Assembly (NCBI RefSeq): GCF_011682055.1
Contig: NZ_JAAQOM010000009.1
Span: 186,001 to 250,000 of the forward strand
DNA: 64,000 nt
Direction: 5' to 3'
Source of the DNA: Telluria antibiotica
Lineage (GTDB): Bacteria; Pseudomonadota; Gammaproteobacteria; Burkholderiales; Burkholderiaceae_D
How positions within the stretch are numbered: position 1 is the first letter of the stretch; every line of letters begins with the position of its first letter. The position numbers and the translations under genes were made by a program. Shown here piece after piece: positions 36,054-44,488 of the stretch. The notes beneath the pieces were generated by a model. The model was not told the origin of the DNA and searched no databases. It saw only the letters and a list, made by a program, of their open reading frames with translations.

Positions 36054-37037
36054 TTACTGTGGTGCCGGCTCCGTCGCCACCAGGGTACGCTGGACCCAGC
36101 CGCCGGAGACGTTCTCGCCGTCGATCTTGACGAAGCCGTCGCGCTCTTCACCCGTGGCGATCGCTTCTTCCGAGCGCTTGAGCGTGCCCATCACCTTGCT
36201 GCCGGCGCGCGGTTCCGTGAACACCTTGACGCTTGCCAGTCGCGCGTACACGCTGGCGCCGGCCGCGACCGGCACGCCTTCGCGCGTCGATGCGCGCGCG
36301 TTCGCCTTGGCGGCCACGCTGGCCGTGCGCACGAGGGTGGGCTGGTTGCGGATCTTGAGGACGATGCGGTTGTAGTTGTCGAGCAGGCTGGCCGCGACCA
36401 TCTTGCCTTCCGGCGTATTCGTGTAGCCGCCGAGGCGCGTGTAATCGCCGCCGCCCCAGCTCCAGCCGGAGACGCCGAAGTCCGTTTTCGTCGCGACGCC
36501 TTCTTCCGCGGCCACCTGGATGCCGGAGCGCACGTCCGCGATCAGGAGGCTCGTCTGCGCTTCCTTGAACTTGAGGTTGCCCGCGATGCCGCCCGCGATC
36601 TGGCCCAGGCCGCCCAGCAGCCGGCCGCCGTAGTTCGACAGCGCGCCGCCGATGCCGCCCGTGTCCTTCGCGGCGAATTGGACATTGGGCGTCATCACGA
36701 AGTCCGCCGCCTGCAACTGGCCTTTACCGACGTTGCTGCCGGCCAGCGTCTCGCCGTTCGCCGCAAGTTCGCGTTCCTGCTGCAGATTCGCCATCGCGGC
36801 GCCGCGCTCCACGACCTGGAAGCAATTCGATTGCTGCACCATGATGCGCAGCAGCGCGACCGGCGAGCCCAGCCCGTAGCTCTGCAGCGCCCGCGAACTG
36901 TCGCTCTGGGCTTCCGTCACGGCGAGCGTGCCGAGCGGACGGTCGCAATGCTCGACCTTGGAATTGGTGTCCTGCGCATGCAGGCTGGCGCTGCCGGCGA
37001 GCAGGGCGGCAATGATCGATACCCGGATTGGTTTCAT
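36054..37037 (-). CDS. CsgG/HfaB-family protein with C-terminal SH3-like domain
   Basis: 327 residues. A Sec signal peptide ends at SLHAQ (about residue 22) with no lipobox Cys, unlike curli CsgG. The CsgG-like part spans roughly 30-230 (QSNCFQVVERGAAMANLQQERELA is the family core, shown in part). The last 70 residues (ASVYARLASVKVFTEPRAGSKVMGTLKRSEEA, in part) look like a bacterial SH3 domain, which binds peptidoglycan or protein. Role in secretion or envelope is inferred. The ATG at 37037 is chosen for the signal peptide; upstream is AT-rich. No curli genes are adjacent. Confidence 0.82.
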   Translation of the reverse strand: MKPIRVSIIAALLAGSASLHAQDTNSKVEHCDRPLGTLAVTEAQSDSSRALQSYGLGSPVALLRIMVQQSNCFQVVERGAAMANLQQERELAANGETLAGSNVGKGQLQAADFVMTPNVQFAAKDTGGIGGALSNYGGRLLGGLGQIAGGIAGNLKFKEAQTSLLIADVRSGIQVAAEEGVATKTDFGVSGWSWGGGDYTRLGGYTNTPEGKMVAASLLDNYNRIVLKIRNQPTLVRTASVAAKANARASTREGVPVAAGASVYARLASVKVFTEPRAGSKVMGTLKRSEEAIATGEERDGFVKIDGENVSGGWVQRTLVATEPAPQ

Positions 37038-37260
37038 GACCCTCGATTGTGAACAAATGTTTTGAATAATTGCACTGTACGAATCGTCATTGACGAAGCG
37101 CAACAAGCGTGCAATGAGTTTGTTCATTTTACAATCTTGAATCGAATGCAATCTCGCCAATTCTCACATCGATGCGATTGCGACACATATTTCGCGTGGT
37201 GTGCGGAGCCGTCGCGCCGAGGCAGCGCGACAGTCGTGGTGGAAGAGCCCGGGCGCGTGG

Positions 37261-38589
37261 TCAGATGCCGGTCGGGTAAGTCTCCGGCGGTTCTTCCGCA
37301 TGCCAGCCGCCGCCCGCGTCGAGCGGTCGCACGGCCGTCGTGTGGTCGATGTGGATCACGGCGTCGAACTGGCGCGCCATCTCGGCCGCGAAATAATGGC
37401 TGTGGCGTTCCGTGCGCGGCAGGTAGATGACGCCAATGGCCCGCTCGAGCCTGCGCTCCAGCATCGTCTGGCGGACGGCGGCGTCGCCGTCGCGCAGCGG
37501 CAGCAGGAAGCGGGGCAGGCCCGTCTCGTGCAGCAATTCCTCGTAGCTGCCCGGCATGCCGGGACGCACGCGCTTGTGCTCGGCCGGCGCATCCCATTCG
37601 GACGCGGCCGTGACGTAGCCGTCGAACGTGGAAAAGCCGATCAGGCGCGTCTGCCCGTCGTATTCCTTGCGGGCCAGTTCGCCGACATTCCATTCGCCCA
37701 TCTCGCCCATTTCCGTCGCGCGCGCGTCGCCGATGTGGGAGTTATGTTCCCAGACGACGATCTTGGCCGGCTCGTGGTCCTTCGACAGGTGGTGGGCAAG
37801 CGCGTCCAGGGTTTCCGCCATATGACTGTCGCGCAAATTCCAGGACGACACGCGGCCCCGGAACATCGTCCGGTAGTATTCCTCGGCGTTCTTGACGAGG
37901 CGCGCGTTCTGCTGGGCATAGAAATACGCTTCCTCGTCGCCGTCCCGGTACATGTAGTCGGCGGCCCGCTGCTGCAGTTGGCGCAATTGCTCGAGCACAC
38001 CTTCCTCGCACGACGCGGACAAGTCGAGGCTCGCCGTGTAGCCATAGTGCTGGCTGTCCTCGTGGTAGTGGTCGAAGCAGGCATAGCGTTCGCGCGCCTG
38101 GCGCGCCGCCTGTGGATCGACTTCGTCGAGATAGCGCAGCACTTCCTCGATCGACGTGAACATGCTGTACAGGTCGAGCCCGTAGAAGCCGACTTGCGGG
38201 CCGGCGGCGCGGGCATTGTGGTGGCGCAGCCAGGTGACGAAGGCGGCCACGTCCGTGTTCCGCCACATCCAGTTCGGGAAGCGCTTGAAGCCGGACAGCG
38301 CTTCGTTCGCATCGCGGTCGTCGCCGCGTCCGCGCACGTAGCGGTTGACGCGGTAGGCGTCCGGCCAGTCGGCCTCGACGGCCACGGCATGGAAGCCCTT
38401 GTCCTCGATCAGGCGCCGGGTGATGCGCGCCCGTTCCTCGTAGAACTCGTGCGTGCCGTGCGTCGCCTCGCCCAGCAGCACGAAGCGCGCGTCGCCGACG
38501 AGGTCGAGCAGGGCGTCGTAGTCGCGCTCGCCACCCGTCAGCGGACGGGCGGCGGCGCGGAGCGCGTTGATCGTGTGCGCGGTTGCCAT
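37261..38589 (-). CDS. Erythromycin esterase family hydrolase
   Basis: 442 residues. LLGEATHGTHEFY carries Glu41 and His44, which match the metal-independent catalytic pair of EreA/EreC, and WEHNSHIGDAR is the second conserved His motif. Most chromosomal members of this family are not macrolide esterases. Members are often found beside or fused to a phosphoribosyltransferase, as here one gene away, so a stress or nucleotide-related small molecule is a possible substrate (inference). The ATG at 38589 gives the family start; the next gene on the strand ends seven bases upstream. Confidence 0.88.
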   Translation of the reverse strand: MATAHTINALRAAARPLTGGERDYDALLDLVGDARFVLLGEATHGTHEFYEERARITRRLIEDKGFHAVAVEADWPDAYRVNRYVRGRGDDRDANEALSGFKRFPNWMWRNTDVAAFVTWLRHHNARAAGPQVGFYGLDLYSMFTSIEEVLRYLDEVDPQAARQARERYACFDHYHEDSQHYGYTASLDLSASCEEGVLEQLRQLQQRAADYMYRDGDEEAYFYAQQNARLVKNAEEYYRTMFRGRVSSWNLRDSHMAETLDALAHHLSKDHEPAKIVVWEHNSHIGDARATEMGEMGEWNVGELARKEYDGQTRLIGFSTFDGYVTAASEWDAPAEHKRVRPGMPGSYEELLHETGLPRFLLPLRDGDAAVRQTMLERRLERAIGVIYLPRTERHSHYFAAEMARQFDAVIHIDHTTAVRPLDAGGGWHAEEPPETYPTGI

Positions 38590-38596
38590 GTCGTCC

Positions 38597-39775
38597 TCAG
38601 TGCAGCCAGCGGCTGCCGGCACGGGGCCGCGCGGCGTCGCGCGGGACGGCGCCCCGCTCGATGAACGCCTTCATGCGCGCGAGGTCGTCGTCCATCTGCG
38701 CCTTCGGATCGGACCCGAGCAACGTGGCGAGCCTGTGGCCGATGGCGCCCGCCGGCGGCGTGTACGACATGCGCACGGTAACGCGCGTGCCGCCGCGGTG
38801 TGGTTCGAACTGGATCGAGCCGCTCTGCGGGATCTCGGCCCCGGCCTCGCTGCGCCAGGCGAGGCGGTGCGGCCGGGTGTGCTCGGTGAGGACGGAATTC
38901 CATTCGAACTCGCTGCCGCCGGGGCCGCGCACGACCCAGTGCGAACGCTCGCGCCCCAGGTCGCGCACTTCGACCACGTGCGACATGAAATGCGGGAAGT
39001 TCTCGTAATTGGTCCACACGTCGTACACGTCGTCCGGCGCCGCGTCGATGTGGATGGACTTGCTGAAGTCGATGGTCTGGTCCAGCCCGACGCCGCGGCC
39101 ACGTAGCAGGCCCAGCAGCGATTGGTTCGTGGCGCCGCGGGCCAGCAGCGCGGCGCCGGCCAGGCCCAGCACGAGGGCCAGCGGCGAGCGGCGCGTCAGC
39201 GCGTACAAGGCCAGCAGGCCGCCGCCGGCCAGCGCCGAATTGCGCGCGCTGGGTGTCCATTCGTCGCCGGGACCGGCGTGCAGCGCGTCGCGCATGCGCG
39301 CGCGCAGGCCGCCGGCGCCCGTCGCGTCGGCAAGCGCGTCGCTGGTTCTATCGAGAGGGTTGCCAGTGCTGACACCATCATCGGCCAGCATGCCGCGGGC
39401 CTTGGCCTTGCCCGTGTCGATGGCGTCCTTTGCCTTGTCGATACCGGCGTCGAGTGCCTCGCTGGCCGCGTGGCCCATGCGTTCCAGCGCCGAGCCGGAC
39501 GTCGCGCTCGTGACGCGCGTCACCGCCGTGTCGGCGAGGCTGGAGGCCCGCTCGCGCAAGTCGTCGGTCACGGCGCCGATGCGCGCGCCCGCACCGCGCC
39601 AGGCGCTGCCCAGCGCACTGGACGTGCCCGCAGCCGCGTCGCGCACGGCTTGCGCCGACTGGGCGCGGCGCGCGCTGCCGCGGTCCGGATCGAGCATGTA
39701 CATCAGCAGGGCGCCCGCCGCGGCCCCGCCCAGCAATTGCGCGATTTCATAACCTGTGTCCGTCGTGTTTTTCAT
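38597..39775 (-). CDS. SRPBCC/polyketide-cyclase-like protein with N-terminal membrane anchor
   Basis: 392 residues. The N-terminus (ETAQLLGGAAAGALLMYMLD-like, residues 10-30) is a YtxH-type membrane segment with a DPDRG motif, then a long Ala-rich alpha region, a second hydrophobic block near 200-220, and a START/SRPBCC domain from about 235 (IDFSKSIHIDAAPDDVYDVW). Such SRPBCC domains bind hydrophobic ligands. It overlaps the phosphoribosyltransferase gene by 29 bases and is coupled to it. No enzymatic activity can be named. Confidence 0.8.
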   Translation of the reverse strand: MKNTTDTGYEIAQLLGGAAAGALLMYMLDPDRGSARRAQSAQAVRDAAAGTSSALGSAWRGAGARIGAVTDDLRERASSLADTAVTRVTSATSGSALERMGHAASEALDAGIDKAKDAIDTGKAKARGMLADDGVSTGNPLDRTSDALADATGAGGLRARMRDALHAGPGDEWTPSARNSALAGGGLLALYALTRRSPLALVLGLAGAALLARGATNQSLLGLLRGRGVGLDQTIDFSKSIHIDAAPDDVYDVWTNYENFPHFMSHVVEVRDLGRERSHWVVRGPGGSEFEWNSVLTEHTRPHRLAWRSEAGAEIPQSGSIQFEPHRGGTRVTVRMSYTPPAGAIGHRLATLLGSDPKAQMDDDLARMKAFIERGAVPRDAARPRAGSRWLH

Positions 39776-40466
39776 GGTTCGCTCCTCCGGTTGGTCTGGC
39801 CCCGGCCGCCGCCTCGTCATGCCAGGCGGTGGCCAGCAAATCCTGCACTTCCTCGTCGGTGGTCTGGTCGAACGCGTCGTACCACTGGCCGACCGCGCGG
39901 AAGTGGAACGGGGTCGACAGGCAGACGAAATCGTCGACGCGCGCCTCCAGCGCGGCTGCCGTGTCGGGCGGTGCGACGGGGATCGCCAGCGCCAGCGTGC
40001 GCGGCCCCAGGCGGCGCGCCACTTCGATGGCGGCCAGCATCGTGGAGCCCGTCGCGACGCCGTCGTCGACGAGGATGGCGCTGCGTCCGGCGAGGTCGAG
40101 GGGCGGGCGGCCGCCGCGGTAGGCGAGCTCGCGCCGTTGCAGCTCCGCGAGCTCGCGTGCCGTGACGGCTTCCACGGCCTCGGGCGTGACGCCCATCAGG
40201 CCGGGCACGCCGGGCTGCAGCACGCGCACGCCGCCGCCGCCGACGGCGCCCATCGCGAACTCTTCATGGCCCGGCATGCCGAGCTTGCGGACGAGGAGGA
40301 TGTCGAGGGCGATGCCGAGCCGCTGCGCGATGGCGAACCCGACCGGCACCCCGCCACGAGGCAGCGCGAGCACGACGGCATCGGGCCGCCGCGCATAGGC
40401 GCCGAGGCGCTTCGCCAACTGGCGGCCGGCCTCGGTGCGGTTCTTGAATGGACGGTGATCGACCAT
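39747..40466 (-). CDS. Phosphoribosyltransferase-domain protein
   Basis: 239 residues. The PRPP-binding loop AILVDDGVATGSTM is clear, and LPRGGVPVGFAIA plus RKLGMPGHEEFAMGA are typical of the ComF-like/type I PRTases that accompany erythromycin-esterase-like proteins. Substrate unknown. It lies 60 bases after hsp20 on the same strand and overlaps the next gene, so the four genes 40994 to 37261 may form an operon driven in part from the heat-shock-like promoter. Confidence 0.88.
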   Translation of the reverse strand: MVDHRPFKNRTEAGRQLAKRLGAYARRPDAVVLALPRGGVPVGFAIAQRLGIALDILLVRKLGMPGHEEFAMGAVGGGGVRVLQPGVPGLMGVTPEAVEAVTARELAELQRRELAYRGGRPPLDLAGRSAILVDDGVATGSTMLAAIEVARRLGPRTLALAIPVAPPDTAAALEARVDDFVCLSTPFHFRAVGQWYDAFDQTTDEEVQDLLATAWHDEAAAGARPTGGANHEKHDGHRL

Positions 40467-40526
40467 GATGCGCTGCTCCCGCGGTTCTCTGTCGAAGCCG
40501 CGGTTCGCGCGGCGGCGCGTTGCGGC

Positions 40527-40994
40527 TTACTGGATCGTCAGCTGGCGCGCCGTGCCGCCCTGTTTCTTGGGCAGCGACAGCATCAGCACCCCGTCCTCGA
40601 GGCGGGCCTGCGCATTGGCATCGTCGACCTCGGCGGGCAGCGTGAAGCTGCGCTGGTACTTGCGCGTCGAGCGCTCAGAATACACCACCTGTTCGCCCTG
40701 GCGCTGTTCGTTTGCCTGCTGGCATTCGCCCTCGATCGTGACGCGCTGGCCGTCGATCGACACGTGCACGTCGTCCTTCTTGACGCCTGGCAGCTCGGCT
40801 TTCACTTCGAAGGTTTTTTCCGTCTCGCTCACGTCCAGGCGGGGCATGCCGACGTCCTCGCCGGCCCAGCGGCTCTGGGCGAGCGGGGCGAAGAAATCCT
40901 GGAACATGTTCTCGACCATGCGGCCGAACTGGTCTTCCATGGCGCCGGGACGCAACGTGGAAAGCGGCGTCGTGCCTCTTCTGATCAGGTTCAT
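40527..40994 (-). CDS. Hsp20/alpha-crystallin small heat-shock protein
   Basis: 155 residues with an alpha-crystallin domain from about 48 to 140 (ELPGVKKDDVHVSIDGQRVTIEGE in part, and GVLMLSLPKK near the end, the last replacing the usual GVLTLTLPK). It holds unfolding proteins for refolding by other chaperones. The ATG at 40994 has GGAGG eight bases upstream. A sigma-32-like promoter lies 75 bases ahead of it. First gene of the stress cluster. Confidence 0.95.
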   Translation of the reverse strand: MNLIRRGTTPLSTLRPGAMEDQFGRMVENMFQDFFAPLAQSRWAGEDVGMPRLDVSETEKTFEVKAELPGVKKDDVHVSIDGQRVTIEGECQQANEQRQGEQVVYSERSTRKYQRSFTLPAEVDDANAQARLEDGVLMLSLPKKQGGTARQLTIQ

Positions 40995-41068
40995 GATAGA
41001 CCTCCCTGTTAATCTCGGAATGACGTTCAGGAATGACGTCCGACGACGCGCCGGACGCCGCCACTCCC

Positions 41069-41099
41069 ATTTATAGGGCGGTCGACATGCGTTTGCAAG
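41069..41099 (-). promoter_or_regulatory. Sigma-32-like heat-shock promoter of the hsp20 cluster
   Basis: On the minus strand CTTGCAA (41099-41093) and CCCTATAAAT (41078-41069) are separated by 14 bases, a close match to the sigma-32 pattern CTTGAAA-N13-17-CCCCATNT. The transcript would start about 65 bases before the hsp20 ATG. The leader also contains two copies of GGAATGACGT (plus strand, 41017-41026 and 41030-41039). Confidence 0.6.
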
Positions 41100-41258
41100 T
41101 GGTGTCCCGATACGTGCGCGGGCGCCCTGGCCGAGGTTTGATCCCGGCCAGGCGGTGGACGAAAGCGGGGAATTTCGCGAACCCGCGCGGGTCAATGACG
41201 GCGTGGGCGTGCGCCGTCCGCCCCGTCCGTCCGCATGACGCGGAAGAGGGCGGCGGCG

Positions 41259-42101
41259 TCAGCCCAGGTTGCGGCGGTGAAAGCGCAGGTGCTCTTCGAC
41301 GAAGGTGGAGATGAAGTAATAGCCGTGGTCGTAGCCCGGATGGCGGCGCAGCGCGAGCGGCTGGCCGACAGCCTGGCAAGCGTCCGCGAACGCGTCGGGG
41401 TACAGCTGCTCGGCCAGGAACTTGTCGGCGAGGCCCTGGTCGATCAGGATCCCTTTCGGAAACGGCGGTGCGTCGGCGGCGGCCATCAGCGCCGTCGCGT
41501 CGTACGCGCGCCATGTGCTGCGGTCCGGCCCCAGGTAGCCGCCGAACGCCTTCTCGCCCCACGGGCAGCGGGACGGCGCGGCGATGGGGGCGAACGCGGA
41601 GACGGAGCGGAACAGGGCGGGGTTGCGCAGCGCGAGCATCAGCGCGCCGTGGCCGCCCATCGAGTGGCCGAAGATGCCGACGCGGGCCGGGTCGGCAGGC
41701 AAGGTAGCCAGTACGAGTTCGCGCAGTTCGAGAATGTGGCTGTACATGCGGTAGTGCGTGGACCACGGGGCGCAGATGGCGTCGACGTAGAAGCCGGCGC
41801 CGGCGCCGAAGTCCCAGCTGTCCGTCTCGCCCGGCACGCCGGCGCCGCGCGGGCTCGTGTCCGGCGCGACCAGGATCAGGCCTTCCTGCGCTGCCACGCG
41901 CTGGGCGCCCGCCTTGGTCATGAAGGTCTCCTCGGTGCAGGTCAGGCCGGCGAGGTAGAACAGTACGGGCAGGCGCTTGCCTTGTGCGCCGGGAGGAAGG
42001 TAAACGGAATAACGCATCGGCAAGCCGATGGCGGCGGAATCGTAGCGGTAGAAGCGCTGGACGCCGTCGAAGCAAGCGTGTTCACTGAGGAGTTCGGTCA
42101 T
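41259..42101 (-). CDS. fghA: S-formylglutathione hydrolase
   Basis: 280 residues, esterase D family. The nucleophile elbow GHSMGGHGAL has Ser147; LIDQGLADKFL and YDHGYYFI supply the Asp and His of the triad; AGLTCTEETF with Cys55 is the glutathione-site motif of this family. It hydrolyses S-formylglutathione to formate and glutathione in formaldehyde detoxification. The usual partner, S-(hydroxymethyl)glutathione dehydrogenase, is not in the window. Confidence 0.95.
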   Translation of the reverse strand: MTELLSEHACFDGVQRFYRYDSAAIGLPMRYSVYLPPGAQGKRLPVLFYLAGLTCTEETFMTKAGAQRVAAQEGLILVAPDTSPRGAGVPGETDSWDFGAGAGFYVDAICAPWSTHYRMYSHILELRELVLATLPADPARVGIFGHSMGGHGALMLALRNPALFRSVSAFAPIAAPSRCPWGEKAFGGYLGPDRSTWRAYDATALMAAADAPPFPKGILIDQGLADKFLAEQLYPDAFADACQAVGQPLALRRHPGYDHGYYFISTFVEEHLRFHRRNLG

Positions 42102-42175
42102 GGCTCGGTCCGTCGGAGGATAGGATGGTCAAAAACACAAGTATGCCCTGTGCGCGGACGGGCCGCCAACGCGCT

Positions 42176-42862
42176 TCAGATAAGCCCGAGCGCGCCCAGC
42201 ACGGCGCCGGCAGCCAGCAGCCACAGCAGGTGAATGCGCGTGCGCCAGATGACGAGGCAGCTGACAATGACCGTGAGCCACAGGGGCCATTGCGCCAGCG
42301 CGGCGCGCAGCGCGGCGGCGGCGGGGCCGGCAGCGGCTGGCGCGGCAGCGACGGATGCGACGGATGTGCCGGCAGCGATGGCGGCGCCGGCCGGTGGCGT
42401 GATGATGGCCGCCGAGCTGGCCATGATCCATGCCGTCGACAGCAGCAGCGCGATCACGATGGGTGCCATGCCCTGCTTGAACGCGCGCACGGCGCGCAGG
42501 TCGCGGTTGCGGTGGCCCCAGCCGGCCACAGTGTACGTGATGACGGTCGACGGCGTCATGATGCCGACCATCGTCACGAGCACGCCGAACAGGGCGGCGG
42601 CCGTGCTGCCGGCGTTCATGCCGACATGCCACCCCATCAGGGCGACGAACAGGACGTTCGGCCCCGGGGCGGCCTGGGCGAGGGCGATCGACTGGTTGAA
42701 TTGTTCCTGCGTGAGCCAGTGGTGCTGCTCGACGAGGAAGCGGTGCATCTCCGACGTCGTCGAGATGGCGCCGCCGACCGACATCAGCGACAGCGTGAGG
42801 AAGTGGCCGAACAGGTTGAGCCAATCGGCCCAGTCCAGCGTGAGGTGCAGGGGCATGGTCAT
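42176..42862 (-). CDS. Short-chain CHR chromate transporter, second half
   Basis: 228 residues with the CHR motif AQAAPGPN and several membrane helices; the N-terminal WADWLNLFGHFLTLSLMSVGGA is the family start. Short-chain CHR proteins work as pairs encoded by tandem genes. It overlaps its partner by four bases (ATGA), ATG at 42862. The pair would export chromate, or another oxyanion. An Ala/Pro-rich loop of unusual length (around residues 140-180) separates the last helices. Confidence 0.88.
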   Translation of the reverse strand: MTMPLHLTLDWADWLNLFGHFLTLSLMSVGGAISTTSEMHRFLVEQHHWLTQEQFNQSIALAQAAPGPNVLFVALMGWHVGMNAGSTAAALFGVLVTMVGIMTPSTVITYTVAGWGHRNRDLRAVRAFKQGMAPIVIALLLSTAWIMASSAAIITPPAGAAIAAGTSVASVAAAPAAAGPAAAALRAALAQWPLWLTVIVSCLVIWRTRIHLLWLLAAGAVLGALGLI

Positions 42863-43461
42863 GGCTTCAGGCGGCGGTACGTGAGGATGCAGCCGAGCCC
42901 GCCCAGGCCGCACAGCACCCATGCGAGCGGAAGTTTGACGAGCCCGACGAGGATGAAGCCGGCTGCGGTGATGGCCAGGCACCAGGACAGAGGCATCGGG
43001 TTGTTTTTGAGGGCGCTCACGAGGCGCAGCGCGGCCGCGGCGATCAGGCCGGCGCAGACGGCGGCCATGCCGTGCAACGCGCCGGCCACGATGGGGCTCG
43101 CGGCGAAACGGTCGTGCAGCAGCTCGAGCGCGAGGACGATCACGAGCGGCACCGCGAGCAGGCCGGACAGCGCGGCGAGGGCGCCGGGAATGCCGAAGTA
43201 GCGGCCGCCGATCATCAGCGACAGGTTGACGACGTTCGGCCCCGGCATGATCTGGGCGACGGCCCAGTCTTCGATGAATTCTTCCTGCGTGAGCCAGCGC
43301 TTGCGGTCGACCACTTCGCGCTGGACGATGGCCAGCACGCCCCCGAAGCCCTGCAGGGCCAGGATGGTGAACGATATGAACAGGTCGGCGAGGGAGCGGG
43401 GACGGGGACGGTCGGCGTGATCTGGATGGTCGGTGCTGGCGGGGCGGGGCGGTGCGTTCAT
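42859..43461 (-). CDS. Short-chain CHR chromate transporter, first half
   Basis: 200 residues. Motifs FGGVLAIVQREVVDRKRWLT (in part) and AQIMPGPNVVNLSLMIG are those of ChrA; about six membrane helices are visible. The ATG at 43461 is chosen because upstream codons read as Arg/Pro-rich and unlike a membrane protein start. It forms a heterodimeric transporter with the overlapping next gene. Confidence 0.88.
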   Translation of the reverse strand: MNAPPRPASTDHPDHADRPRPRSLADLFISFTILALQGFGGVLAIVQREVVDRKRWLTQEEFIEDWAVAQIMPGPNVVNLSLMIGGRYFGIPGALAALSGLLAVPLVIVLALELLHDRFAASPIVAGALHGMAAVCAGLIAAAALRLVSALKNNPMPLSWCLAITAAGFILVGLVKLPLAWVLCGLGGLGCILTYRRLKP

Positions 43462-43530
43462 CCCTGGATTATCGCGCCGCCGCCCGGGTCTGTCCATGCG
43501 CGCCGGCGCGGGCCGGCGCGCGTGCGCGCG

Positions 43531-43707
43531 TCAGCCGCCGCCGATGCCTCGCATCACGCGGCCCGTGCCTTCGCACTCGGGACAGGTCTTGCCGTCGGCC
43601 AGCTTGCCGCTGCCGCCGCACGTTTCGCACAAGTCTTCGCCGGCGCCAGGTGTGCCGGGTTCGGCTTCGTCGCCGGGTTTCATGTCGGGATCGGGCATCG
43701 CGCTCAT
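43531..43707 (-). CDS. Mini-protein with DnaJ-type zinc-finger motif
   Basis: 58 residues. It consists of a short acidic N-terminal part and a single zinc-finger pair CETCGGSGKLADGKTCPECEGTG (in part: CETCGGSG and CPECEGTG), the CxxCxGxG repeats of DnaJ without any J domain. Such small proteins occur widely in Burkholderiales, function unknown; redox or protein-folding help is inferred from the motif. A second ATG at 43698 is possible. It could be a shared-promoter gene with the chromate transporters further down the strand. Confidence 0.75.
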   Translation of the reverse strand: MSAMPDPDMKPGDEAEPGTPGAGEDLCETCGGSGKLADGKTCPECEGTGRVMRGIGGG

Positions 43708-43912
43708 GGAGTCCTCATGGTGGATGGATGGCGGGACCATTCTAGGCGTACCGGGACGAAGACGGCGCACGGCGCGCCTGCCCGTGCTGCAGCTTCTCTG
43801 CCGGAAATTACGCGGCCGTGTGGATGAACATCAAAATAACCTTGACTTTCGCTAAAGGTGGGAAATACTCGTTAGGCAGCAACCCATCATCCCATTAACG
43901 TCAGGAACTGCG

Positions 43913-44131
43913 ATGAACGAAGATTCCCTCGAGCTCGACGACGGTCAGGCGACCGTTTCCTACCAGCGACGCGATGCGCAACAACAGGACATCGTCGACC
44001 TGGGCATTGCCCTGCAGCAGCGCAGCAATACGATGTCGGCCGTGGAATACCTGCGTTCGCAAAACGTCGGCAACGACGTCATCGAACGGGTGCTCACGGA
44101 GCCGGGCCGGCGGCGTTCCTGGTGTCGTTGA
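43913..44131 (+). CDS. Small hypothetical protein
   Basis: 72 residues, no family recognised. MNEDSLELDDGQATVSYQRRD begins an acidic N-terminus, followed by a helical segment VDLGIALQQRSNTMSAVEYLRSQNV and a basic end (RRRSWCR). The ATG at 43913 has an AGGAA site upstream. The composition and length suggest a small regulatory or stress protein. It stands alone between chromate-transporter-linked genes and the AT-rich repeat. Confidence 0.6.
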   Translation: MNEDSLELDDGQATVSYQRRDAQQQDIVDLGIALQQRSNTMSAVEYLRSQNVGNDVIERVLTEPGRRRSWCR

Positions 44132-44488
44132 AAGGGGCGGCTCAGCACTTATGCACAAAATTGCTTGATAACATCTTGCATGTTTTTTCGGTGTGTGCCC
44201 AGGCTGAGTTCGTAAACCCTTGATTTTGCAAAGGTTGGGATGTGCCCGCACAACGGGCAAATTGTTGAAAGCCGCATTCCTGCTTGGTTTTGCCATGTCA
44301 AGAGGGTGCTTTTCCACAACCTTATGCACAGTTTTTGTGGATATCTGAGCAAGCTTTGCCAATCATGCATCGATTCGGCCAGCGCGCGGCTCGTGCGTCC
44401 CGCTGACGTGGTTTTTCTACATCGACATCGCCCCTCTTGCTTTTAGATACTGGACAAATGTACAGTTGAGCATCAACGCCCAACCGCC
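44132..44488. other. AT-rich intergenic region before the helicase, left repeat
   Basis: These 357 bases contain no gene. They hold the left copy of a repeat described separately (44222-44344) and a further DnaA-box-like 9-mer TTATGCACA at 44149-44157. They must also contain the promoter of the helicase gene. Confidence 0.7.
44222..44344. repeat. DnaA-box-bearing repeat, left copy
   Basis: It is recognisably related to 46742-46848 on the other side of the helicase. Shared blocks include GATTTTGC, TTGTTGAAA(G/C)CCGCAT, TGTCAAGAGG and TTTTCCACA ... TTATGCACA ... TGTGGATAT. The last three 9-mers (44310-44318, 44322-44330, 44336-44344) each differ from the DnaA box TTATCCACA, or its complement, at one base. 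Their spacing (12 and 14 bases between starts) is identical in the other copy. Confidence 0.75.

Noticed and set aside
37261..38589. Macrolide resistance gene
   Set aside because: The protein has the erythromycin-esterase fold, but chromosomal members in a heat-shock context are usually not macrolide esterases; no resistance claim is made.
42176..43461. One split, frameshifted chrA gene
   Set aside because: The two halves overlap by ATGA, each has its own CHR motif and start; this is the normal paired short-chain form.
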